From Planctomycetota bacterium (GTDB lineage: Bacteria; Planctomycetota; Phycisphaerae; UBA1845), in assembly GCA_024277835.1 (NCBI GenBank), contig JAJRUK010000371.1, positions 1 to 6,999 of the forward strand: DNA of 6,999 nucleotides. The letters run 5' to 3'. Within the stretch, counting starts at the first letter, position 1, and every line of letters begins with the position of its first letter. The notes beneath the pieces were generated by a model. It saw nothing but the letters and a program-made list of their open reading frames with translations, did not search any database and had not been told where the DNA came from. Both the position numbers and the translations under genes were made by a program. Below, piece after piece: positions 1-5,218 of this stretch.

Positions 1-9
1 CAGCAGGTT

Positions 10-846
10 TCAAGCCTCACCGGCGAGGTCGGCGCTTCTGAACAACAACAGCCCACCGATATTGACCAGCCCGTCTTTCTTGGCGCTGATGGTCGCGCCA
101 TCTACGAGGCTAAACATCTCGCGAACGATCTCAGAGACGGTGCGATCCTGATAACCCTCCTCGCGGAGCTTGATGAAGTAAGCGTTTTCGGCGAATCGGC
201 AGGCGTCGAGGAAGAATGGTTTCTTGTACTTATCGCACACGGCTCGCACCGCGCGAATGTTTTCCATGCTGACGGGCTGACCGCCACCGCTGTTGTTGGT
301 GACGGTGAGCATCACAAGCGGGATACGATCCGGACCAACCCGTTCAAAAAGTTGCTCCAACCTTTCGATCGACATGTTCCCCTTTAAGGGATGTTGCGAC
401 TTCGGATCGCGACCTTCATCGATGACGAGGTCAACCGCTTCGCCGCCGGAGTGCTCGACGTTGGCTCGCGTGGTATCGAAGTGGTTGTTATTCGGAACGA
501 CCATCCCATCGCGAACAAGCACCTCGAACAAGATTCGCTCGCTCGCCCGACCCTGATGCGTCGGAAGGACATGCTCGAACCCGGTCAATTCGTGAACCCG
601 ATCGTAGAAACGAAAAAAGCTCGTCGCCCCCGCGTACGACTCGTCCCCGCGCATCACACCCGCCCACTGCTCGCTGCTCATCGCGCCGGTCCCGCTGTCG
701 GTCAACAGGTCGATCAGCACGTCCTCTGCACGAAGCGAGAAAACGTTCAGCCCCGCCGCCAGGAGCGCGTCTTCTCGCTGCTGTCGGGTCGTTAGCTTGA
801 TGGGTTCCACAACCTTGATGCGGAACGGTTCGATGATCGTCTTCAT
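10..846 (-). CDS. tnaA: Tryptophanase N-terminal part, ending at an in-frame TGA (probably interrupted gene)
   Basis: PLP-dependent beta-eliminating lyase of the tryptophanase / tyrosine phenol-lyase family, a cytosolic enzyme splitting L-tryptophan into indole, pyruvate and ammonia. Seen: the family N-terminus EPFRIKVVEP (residues 6-15), IDLLTDSGTGAMS (45-57), the active-site Tyr71 in GDESYAG, THQGR (96-100), Phe123 followed by Asp124 (HFDTT), Asp214 and Arg217 in LDACR, and SAKKD (254-258) with the Schiff-base lysine at 257. Asp after the PLP-stacking Phe is tryptophanase-like; tyrosine phenol-lyases have Thr there, so I prefer tryptophanase. The start at 846 begins directly before family similarity; the frame stays open upstream to 963 but that part is unlike the family. 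The frame ends at TGA (12-10) after 278 residues, against about 460-470 in the family, so the C-terminal domain with the substrate-carboxylate arginine is missing. The codons after the TGA (AAC CTG CTG) would still fit the family, pointing to CGA-to-TGA nonsense or a sequence error. Confidence 0.88.
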   Translation of the reverse strand: MKTIIEPFRIKVVEPIKLTTRQQREDALLAAGLNVFSLRAEDVLIDLLTDSGTGAMSSEQWAGVMRGDESYAGATSFFRFYDRVHELTGFEHVLPTHQGRASERILFEVLVRDGMVVPNNNHFDTTRANVEHSGGEAVDLVIDEGRDPKSQHPLKGNMSIERLEQLFERVGPDRIPLVMLTVTNNSGGGQPVSMENIRAVRAVCDKYKKPFFLDACRFAENAYFIKLREEGYQDRTVSEIVREMFSLVDGATISAKKDGLVNIGGLLLFRSADLAGEA

Positions 847-908
847 AATGGATACCTGGTTCTTGGTTAAGCCCGTTTCGACCCATCGCCACCAGCCCAG
901 CAGCAACG

Positions 909-914
909 AGTATA
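909..914 (-). promoter_or_regulatory. Possible -10 element upstream of tnaA
   Basis: On the minus strand the hexamer TATACT lies about 63 nt upstream of the tnaA start codon. The expected -35 position (around 932-937) reads CCGGGG, which is not sigma70-like, so the promoter is weak, activator-dependent or not real. A 7-bp-arm palindrome (936-950) lies just at and beyond the expected -35 position and could be a regulator site. Confidence 0.25.
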
Positions 915-935
915 CACCCTCCCCGCCCGGTCCCC

Positions 936-950
936 GGCACGCTGCGTGCC
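936..950. repeat. Perfect odd palindrome GGCACGC-T-GCGTGCC
   Basis: Seven-base arms flank a single central base with no mismatch, about 90-104 nt upstream of the tnaA start. It could be an operator for a dimeric regulator of tnaA, or one more short repetitive palindrome of the kind found in the neighbouring hairpin cluster. It has no T-run, so it is not an intrinsic terminator. Confidence 0.5.
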
Positions 951-1043
951 AATTCGCGGACACCGCGAGTGACGAAACCCCTTCCAGCCCTAGTGGTTCG
1001 ACACATGTAATGCTGAGGGCACCTCGGGCGGGTTGCCAACCTG

Positions 1044-1067
1044 TGTCTTTCGACGCCCCAACATTGG
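1044..1067 (+). repeat. Left copy of a 23-24 bp direct repeat flanking the hairpin cluster
   Basis: Begins TGTCTTTCGAC and ends ACATTGG. It matches 1395-1417 in the same orientation with one substitution (G for A after CGAC) and one extra A. The two copies start 351 bp apart and the whole hairpin cluster (1126-1341) lies between them. Confidence 0.75.
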
Positions 1068-1125
1068 ATTAGTAAGCAATCTACCCATTACACTCATCCG
1101 CATCTGTTCGAGCAACAATGCGCTA

Positions 1126-1341
1126 GCCCCGAAGGGGCGATACGCATTCAACAGCCCCCGGCGCGAGCCGGGGGGAAACATTCGAACGCCACGGGACAAA
1201 GCCCCAAACGGGGCGACACTTTTCTTCAACCACAATCGGCTACTAAATGGTCCCGCCCCATCCGGGGCTACGCAACCTGAGCCGAACCATTTCCCACGGC
1301 TCGCGCCGTGGGCTTTCAAAACCGCTCCGCCCCTCCGGGGC
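1126..1341. repeat. REP/BIME-like cluster of six GC-rich hairpins in mirror order A-B-A / A-B-A
   Basis: Type A hairpins have GCCCC/GGGGC stems with 3-4 nt loops: 1126-1138 (loop GAA), 1201-1214 (AAAC), 1255-1268 (ATCC) and 1329-1341 (TCC). Type B hairpins have perfect 8-bp stems with 4-nt loops: 1155-1174 (CCCCCGGC/GCCGGGGG, loop GCGA) and 1293-1312 (CCCACGGC/GCCGTGGG, loop TCGC, which reads GCGA on the minus strand). Centre-to-centre spacings are about 32, 43, 54, 41 and 32 nt, almost symmetric. The right half read on the minus strand resembles the left half on the plus strand. On the minus strand two type A hairpins are preceded by GTAG, or include it (GTAGCCCC), like the tetranucleotide next to RAYT-associated REP hairpins. 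None is followed by a T-run, so terminators are unlikely. Confidence 0.7.
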
Positions 1342-1394
1342 TACTGGTGCGCCACGGATTCGTCTTCGGACCACACATGCAATCAGCCTGTCGA

Positions 1395-1417
1395 TGTCTT
1401 TCGACACCCCACATTGG
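1395..1417 (+). repeat. Right copy of the 23-24 bp direct repeat
   Basis: Begins TGTCTTTCGAC and ends ACATTGG; partner of 1044-1067. Similarity fades quickly outside the core on both sides, so the copy is a discrete short unit rather than part of a long duplication. Confidence 0.75.
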
Positions 1418-1591
1418 CAAACAAATCACCAGAAACACCCAATCCGCACCTTATCGAGTGGCGATACACTATCCGGTCGCGCCAACCTCTGCTGTTGACA
1501 ATAGGGGGTAATTGCGGTGGACTCTCCGCGCGGCGACGGGATCGAACCCGGCGGAACTGACCGCAAGGAACCTTTTGAACGAACGGAAGTT

Positions 1592-2974
1592 ATGGCGCTA
1601 CCTGTTGTTGCGATCGTCGGCCGACCCAACGTCGGCAAGTCCAGCCTGTTCAACTCCCTGATCGGGCGGCGGACGAGCATTACCGAACCCACAGAGGGGG
1701 TTACGCGCGACCGGGTCACCGCGATTGCCGAATTCGACGATCAGTACTTCGAGCTTGTCGATACTGGCGGGCATGGCGTGGTCGATCGTGACAACCTGAG
1801 CGAGCATGTCGAGGGGCAAATTCTCTACGCGATCAACCAGGCTCATCTGATCCTGTTCGTCGTCGATGGGCGAGAAGGACTAAGCCCCCTCGATCGCAAA
1901 ACGGCGGAGCTACTTCGCAAACACTCCGACATCGTCCAGATCATCGCCAACAAGGTCGATGAGCCGCACATGGCAGCCGATACCGGCGAGTTTATCAGGC
2001 TCGGGTACGGTGCGCCGATGACAGTCAGCGCCGTTCATGGCCACGGTCGCGAAGAAGTGCGCGAATTCATCGCCGAAAAGGTTCGGGGGATCGCCGAGGA
2101 AGCTCCAACCCAACCGGTCATGAAAATCGCGATCGTCGGCAAGCGAAACGCGGGTAAGAGCACCTTTGTCAACGCGATCGCAGGTGAACCTCGCGTGATT
2201 GTCAGCGAAATCCCAGGAACCACGCGCGACAGCATCGACGTCCGCTTTGAAAAGGATGGGCGAACGCTGCTCGCGATCGACACAGCCGGCGTCCGCAAGA
2301 AGAACAAGCTGGCGGATGATATCGAGTATTACGCTTACATGCGGGCGATGGATTCGATCAGTCGGGCGGACGTTGTGCTCTTCCTGATCGACTCGACCAT
2401 CCCGGTGGGGCAGGTGGATAAGCGACTCGCTGGATTGATCGTCGAATTGCACAAACCCTGCGTGCTCGTGGTCAATAAGTGGGATATTGCCAAAGACCGC
2501 GCGGGCACGGAAGAGTACGGGGACTACCTCACAAAAATATTGCCTCAGCTCGACTACGCACCGGTCTCGTTTACTTCAGCGGAGACGGGTCGCAACATCG
2601 GATCGACGCTTGACCTAGTGACATCGCTGTACAAACAGGCGGAGACACGGGTCGGCACGGGCAAGCTCAACGCCGCCCTGGAAGAAGCCCTCTCACAAAA
2701 CACACCCCCGACCAAACGCGGGAAAAAGCGTCCCAAATTCTTCTACGCGACGCAAATCGCGACGAAACCGCCGACGGTCGTCGTGTTCGTCAACGCAGCC
2801 TCCCTTGTGACGGACGGGTATCGGCGGTTCCTGATGAACCGCTTTCGCGAGGCGCTCCCGTTCGAGGAAATCCCGATTCGCCTGATTTTTCGCGGTCGGC
2901 GGGCGAGTACGCGGACACCCGCAGGTGAGCATGCTATAATGGAAAGCGATGAGGACAGTCAAGAAGAATCGTAG
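1592..2974 (+). CDS. der: Ribosome biogenesis GTPase Der (EngA), double-Era GTPase
   Basis: Essential cytosolic GTPase that assists maturation of the 50S ribosomal subunit. The 460-residue product has the diagnostic two tandem G domains and C-terminal KH-like domain. G domain 1: P-loop GRPNVGKS (10-17), switch-I GVTRD (36-40), DTGG (57-60), NKVD (120-123), SA (146-147). G domain 2: GKRNAGKS (183-190), GTTRD (209-213), DTAG (230-233), NKWD (295-298), SA (329-330). The KH-like domain covers roughly 355-436 and ends in IRLIFRGR; a short acidic tail (ESDEDSQEES) follows. Length is normal for the family. The ATG at 1592 is chosen because MALPVVAIVGRPNVGKS matches the family N-terminus; a GTG at 1517 would add 25 unrelated residues. 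The nearby GGAAG is only 2 nt from the ATG, so no well-spaced Shine-Dalgarno site is visible. All nucleotide-binding motifs are intact. Confidence 0.97.
   Translation: MALPVVAIVGRPNVGKSSLFNSLIGRRTSITEPTEGVTRDRVTAIAEFDDQYFELVDTGGHGVVDRDNLSEHVEGQILYAINQAHLILFVVDGREGLSPLDRKTAELLRKHSDIVQIIANKVDEPHMAADTGEFIRLGYGAPMTVSAVHGHGREEVREFIAEKVRGIAEEAPTQPVMKIAIVGKRNAGKSTFVNAIAGEPRVIVSEIPGTTRDSIDVRFEKDGRTLLAIDTAGVRKKNKLADDIEYYAYMRAMDSISRADVVLFLIDSTIPVGQVDKRLAGLIVELHKPCVLVVNKWDIAKDRAGTEEYGDYLTKILPQLDYAPVSFTSAETGRNIGSTLDLVTSLYKQAETRVGTGKLNAALEEALSQNTPPTKRGKKRPKFFYATQIATKPPTVVVFVNAASLVTDGYRRFLMNRFREALPFEEIPIRLIFRGRRASTRTPAGEHAIMESDEDSQEES
2912..2940 (+). promoter_or_regulatory. Extended -10 sigma70-type promoter inside the der 3' end
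   Basis: CGGACA (2912-2917, four of six matches to TTGACA), 17 nt spacer, then TATAAT (2935-2940) preceded by TGC, forming an extended -10 box. Predicted transcription starts near 2947, giving a leader of about 70 nt before the zinc-ribbon gene at 3020. The promoter lies entirely inside der codons, so the downstream pair probably has expression independent of der. Confidence 0.6.
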
Positions 2975-2990
2975 CGGGCGAGACCCCGCT
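2973..2990 (+). terminator. Weak hairpin at the der stop codon
   Basis: AGCGGG and CCCGCT form a perfect 6-bp stem around a 6-nt loop, overlapping the der TAG and followed by CTTTA. The T-run is too short for a strong intrinsic terminator, so this may be a weak attenuator of der transcription. It may equally be a leader hairpin for the transcript starting near 2947. Confidence 0.35.
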
Positions 2991-3019
2991 CTTTAGAACA
3001 TCCGGGAGGCGCTAATCCT

Positions 3020-3550
3020 ATGAGTATCGAACTGCACTGCCCAAAGTGTTCCAACCTGATCAAAGCCCCGGACAACGCCGGCGGCAAGCACGGAAAGTGC
3101 CCCTATTGTCAGAACAAGGTGTACATCCCCACGCCCTCGAGCGAAGTGGATGAGATTCCACTCGCCCCGATTGATGAGGATGCGGAGCGCACCGCAGAGA
3201 AATTGCGCGAGGAATCCGCACGATACGCTGCCACCGTCAGTCACGCGGGCGAAGTGCCCCCGGAGGGCGCTGATACCGGCGGGTTCGGCGGGGATAGCGC
3301 GGTCGTACTTCCGATGGACGCGGGCGAGGTCATCGACGTCCCTGAAAACGTCGCGCAGTTCATCTACGCGATGCGCGACTCGAAACTTGAGGTAGCTGAC
3401 GAGGTCGTCGCGAGACTCAAGCGAAACGCAAACAAAGCGGGCGACTACATCGACGGCATCATGGTCGACGCAACCCCACCAGACTTCGAGGGCTTGCCAA
3501 CACCGCTTGTCCACGGGTTCCTCAAAACGCTCAAGGGGCGGTTGAAGTAG
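3020..3550 (+). CDS. Zinc-ribbon hypothetical protein
   Basis: Product of 176 residues with an N-terminal zinc ribbon: Cys7-Pro-Lys-Cys10 and Cys27-Pro-Tyr-Cys30, separated by a Gly-rich linker, in the style of MJ0042/zinc-ribbon proteins common in planctomycetes. Residues about 35-100 are acidic and low in hydrophobics, probably partly disordered. Residues about 105-176 look helical and end in a basic tail (LKTLKGRLK). There is no signal peptide or membrane segment, so it is predicted cytosolic. The start at 3020 is supported by GGGAGG at 3004-3009 (10 nt spacing) and by the zinc ribbon beginning right after it. It follows der by 45 nt but has its own promoter, and is followed 30 nt later by a small membrane protein. 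I do not recognise a specific function; a nucleic-acid or protein-binding adaptor role is only a guess from the ribbon. Confidence 0.8.
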   Translation: MSIELHCPKCSNLIKAPDNAGGKHGKCPYCQNKVYIPTPSSEVDEIPLAPIDEDAERTAEKLREESARYAATVSHAGEVPPEGADTGGFGGDSAVVLPMDAGEVIDVPENVAQFIYAMRDSKLEVADEVVARLKRNANKAGDYIDGIMVDATPPDFEGLPTPLVHGFLKTLKGRLK

Positions 3551-3580
3551 GTCGTCGAGCGAGCAGGTCACGGTGGCTTC

Positions 3581-3925
3581 ATGGACGGATTGAAGGATTC
3601 TCGACTGACGATCTGGTTCATGGGATACTTGGTACCGTTGACGTTGCTCGTGTTCGGTGTCTTGAACATAACCGAACACACGGCGTACCTCCCGGTCGAT
3701 CGGCGCACCGTTGGCGATTCATTGTGGGGACTTGCGAAAGTCTATACTGATCCCTGGCGAGTTTACGGTGAGGCTAGCTTTAACATCGGCATGGCGATCG
3801 GGCTGCACGGTTGGTTCAGACTCGCCAACGAAGCCGACCTCGAACACTTAGCCCACCCGCTCGTGGCCGTTGGCATCGTGCTTGTCCTAGGTGGTTTCCT
3901 CGCGTTTGCGGCGGCCTTCTTCTAG
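3581..3925 (+). CDS. Small two-helix membrane protein, hypothetical
   Basis: Product of 114 residues with two hydrophobic segments: about residues 11-29 (IWFMGYLVPLTLLVFGVLN) and 90-114 (LAHPLVAVGIVLVLGGFLA and on to the C-terminus). The roughly 60 residues between them are polar, with several aromatics and acidic residues, so a hairpin-like protein with an extracytoplasmic or cytoplasmic loop is expected. The ATG at 3581 has only a poor ribosome binding site; Met14 (ATG at 3620) is an alternative that would shorten the first membrane segment. It lies 30 nt after the zinc-ribbon gene on the same strand, so it is probably co-transcribed. I recognise no family. Confidence 0.6.
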   Translation: MDGLKDSRLTIWFMGYLVPLTLLVFGVLNITEHTAYLPVDRRTVGDSLWGLAKVYTDPWRVYGEASFNIGMAIGLHGWFRLANEADLEHLAHPLVAVGIVLVLGGFLAFAAAFF

Positions 3926-4001
3926 TCGGCCACGCTGGCAACCCTCCTCGATCCCCACTTAGTAATCGGGGACGGACGAAAGAGCACGCGACCGTTAACC
4001 G
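3926..4001. other. Short spacer between convergent genes
   Basis: Only 76 nt separate the stop codons of the plus-strand membrane protein and the minus-strand ABC ATPase. A 5-bp inverted repeat (TCCCC ... GGGGA, about 3952-3972) with a long loop and no T-run is the only structure, so I do not call a bidirectional terminator. Confidence 0.4.
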
Positions 4002-5216
4002 CTACTGGCTCTGGCGTTCCCAACACGCAACGAACTGATCGAGGCTAACTTGCGTTAGTCTCGGTTGGCCGGATTCTTCATTCTCGCACGTTTCGACGCA
4101 CCGTCGTAGCACGACTTTTTCAAGGCTACCTAGGCGAGTCGTATTACGTTTCGCACCTTCAGCCCGCTCTTGCGTCAGGGCGCATCGCGGATGAAACCGA
4201 CACCCTGGGGGCATGTTTGCTGGATTGGGAACTTGGCCGGGGACGACGTGCAGACGATCCGTTTTCTCACTGGCACTCGTCGAGCATCGCAAGAGACCTT
4301 GCGTGTACGGGTGCAACGGATTTTCAAACAGCTCCGCGACCGGTGCGTGCTCAACGATTCGCCCGGCGTACATCACATAAACATAGTCCGCATGACCCGC
4401 CACAACACAAAGGTCGTGCGTAATCAACAGAACGCTCATGCCCGTTTCTTGTTGCAGCGAAGCGAGCAGGTCGAGAATCTGCCGCTGCACGGTGACGTCG
4501 AGCGCGGTCGTTGGCTCATCCGCGATGAGCAAATCGGGCTGACACGCGAGCGCCATGGCGATCATCACGCGCTGCCGCATCCCGCCGGACATTTCATGCG
4601 GATAGGCGCGAACGCGACGCACCGGATCAGCAATACCGACTTTGCGAAGAAGCTCCGTCGCCTCCGACCACGCCTTTTTCCCCCTGAGTCCGCGATGAAG
4701 CTCAAGCACTTCGACAATTTGCTCGCCGACGGACAGCACCGGGTTAAGCGAAGTCATCGGCTCTTGAAAAACCATCGCAATCCGATTCCCCCGCACGCGC
4801 CGCATCTCATCTTCAGAAAGTTTCAACAAATCAACGCCCGACCAAGCTTCAGATCGCGCCGCGCTACCCCCTTCCCCCAACCGCCTCCCCGACCTCGCCA
4901 ACCGCTCTCCCGAGCCGCAGGCTTTAGCCTGTGCGGACGCCCAATCGCCAAGGATGATTCGCCCCCCAACAACCTTCCCCGGCGGCGACGGAATCAACCG
5001 CAAAATCGACAAAGCAGTTACACTCTTCCCGCACCCACTCTCTCCGACGAGCGCAACTGTCTTACCGTGCGGGATGGAGAGGGAGACGTTATCCACGACG
5101 CGAATCGAATGAGTCGCATGATCGAATGCAATCGACAGGCCTCTTACGTCAAGCAACATATGAGCAGATTGGGCATGTTTCGGCACCGCTTTCGATACAG
5201 CAGGATCGACCATCAT
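4002..5216 (-). CDS. Oligopeptide/dipeptide-type ABC transporter ATP-binding protein (OppD/DppD family) with an internal insertion
   Basis: Cytoplasmic ATPase subunit of a peptide/nickel-type ABC importer, 404 residues from the ATG at 5216. Seen: Walker A GESGCGKS (58-65), Q-loop FQEPMTSLNPV (150-160), signature MSGGMRQR (209-216), Walker B LLIADEPTTALD (229-240), H-loop His267 in THD, then the C-terminal oligopeptide-transporter domain: YAGRIVEHAPVAELF (283-297), HPYTQGLL (302-309), PPGCRFHPRC (336-345) and VACW (396-399). Cys339, 345, 373/377 and 398 could form the C-terminal metal or Fe-S site known in this family. Two places are longer than usual: about 36 extra residues at 90-125, between the beta strand GGRIIL and GVDLLKLSE, and a longer segment at about 351-390. 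The ATG at 5216 is preferred because it starts 2 nt after the upstream stop; an earlier in-frame ATG at 5348 would overlap that gene by 130 nt. No permease or substrate-binding gene is visible beside it. Confidence 0.92.
   Translation of the reverse strand: MMVDPAVSKAVPKHAQSAHMLLDVRGLSIAFDHATHSIRVVDNVSLSIPHGKTVALVGESGCGKSVTALSILRLIPSPPGKVVGGRIILGDWASAQAKACGSGERLARSGRRLGEGGSAARSEAWSGVDLLKLSEDEMRRVRGNRIAMVFQEPMTSLNPVLSVGEQIVEVLELHRGLRGKKAWSEATELLRKVGIADPVRRVRAYPHEMSGGMRQRVMIAMALACQPDLLIADEPTTALDVTVQRQILDLLASLQQETGMSVLLITHDLCVVAGHADYVYVMYAGRIVEHAPVAELFENPLHPYTQGLLRCSTSASEKTDRLHVVPGQVPNPANMPPGCRFHPRCALTQERAEGAKRNTTRLGSLEKVVLRRCVETCENEESGQPRLTQVSLDQFVACWERQSQ
4842..4949 (-). repeat. In-frame insertion of about 108 bp inside the OppD-like gene, carrying a REP-type palindrome
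   Basis: Compared with the usual OppD/DppD pattern (GRI-x-x-x-GVDLLKLSE), this gene has about 36 additional codons, residues 90-125, rich in Ala, Gly, Arg and Ser with no hydrophobic pattern. The plus strand here is strongly C-rich with almost no G over 4865-4890. Near its right end is the imperfect palindrome CCGCAGGCTTTAGCCTG followed by TGCGG (4915-4936), a type found as repetitive elements in many environmental bacterial genomes. The boundaries are estimated from the protein family pattern and may be off by a few codons. The hexamer ACGCCC occurs at both flanks (4834-4839 and 4937-4942), possibly a target duplication or chance. Confidence 0.6.
4915..4936. repeat. REP-type palindrome (CCGCAGGC ... 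GCCTG-TG-CGG)
   Basis: Core stem CAGGC/GCCTG (4918-4922 with 4927-4931) around a TTTA loop. Outer CCG/CGG pairs are possible if two bases (TG, 4932-4933) bulge. The intact version would be a 22-nt near-perfect palindrome, so this looks like a slightly decayed copy lying within an ORF. Confidence 0.6.
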
Positions 5217-5218
5217 CT

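Larger units (their letters stand above)
847..1591. other. Gene-poor intergenic region between divergent tnaA and der
   Basis: About 745 bp with no convincing protein-coding gene. The short open frames here have no recognisable motifs and run straight through GC-rich hairpins. It contains the upstream region of tnaA (minus strand), a direct repeat pair, a six-hairpin cluster and the upstream region of der (plus strand). A TTGACA hexamer at 1495-1500 could be a der -35 box, but no good -10 follows at 16-18 nt. I see no tRNA, riboswitch or transposase. Confidence 0.6.

Noticed and set aside
391..795. 134-codon plus-strand frame opposite tnaA
   Set aside because: Antisense shadow of the conserved tryptophanase sequence; no motif or ribosome binding site.
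847..963. 39-residue N-terminal extension of tryptophanase
   Set aside because: Family similarity begins right after the Met at 846, and the extension crosses the palindrome and candidate -10 box.
1126..1341. CRISPR array or tandem intrinsic terminators
   Set aside because: Repeats are short hairpins of two types in both orientations with uneven spacing, and none is followed by a T-run; no cas gene is present.
1453..1467. TATCG/CGATA inverted repeat upstream of der as an operator
   Set aside because: Five-base arms are expected by chance at this length, and no promoter can be placed confidently next to it.
1535..1551. tRNA T-arm-like sequence on the minus strand (GGGTTCGATCCCG) just before der
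   Set aside because: The loop sequence fits but the third stem pair is G-G, no CCA or acceptor stem fits at the required distance, and no anticodon arm exists upstream.
1517..1591. GTG start 25 codons upstream for Der
   Set aside because: The added residues are unlike the Der N-terminus, which begins at MALPVVAIVGRPNVGKS.
3952..3972. Bidirectional terminator between the convergent genes
   Set aside because: Only a 5-bp stem with an 11-nt loop and no T-run on either strand.
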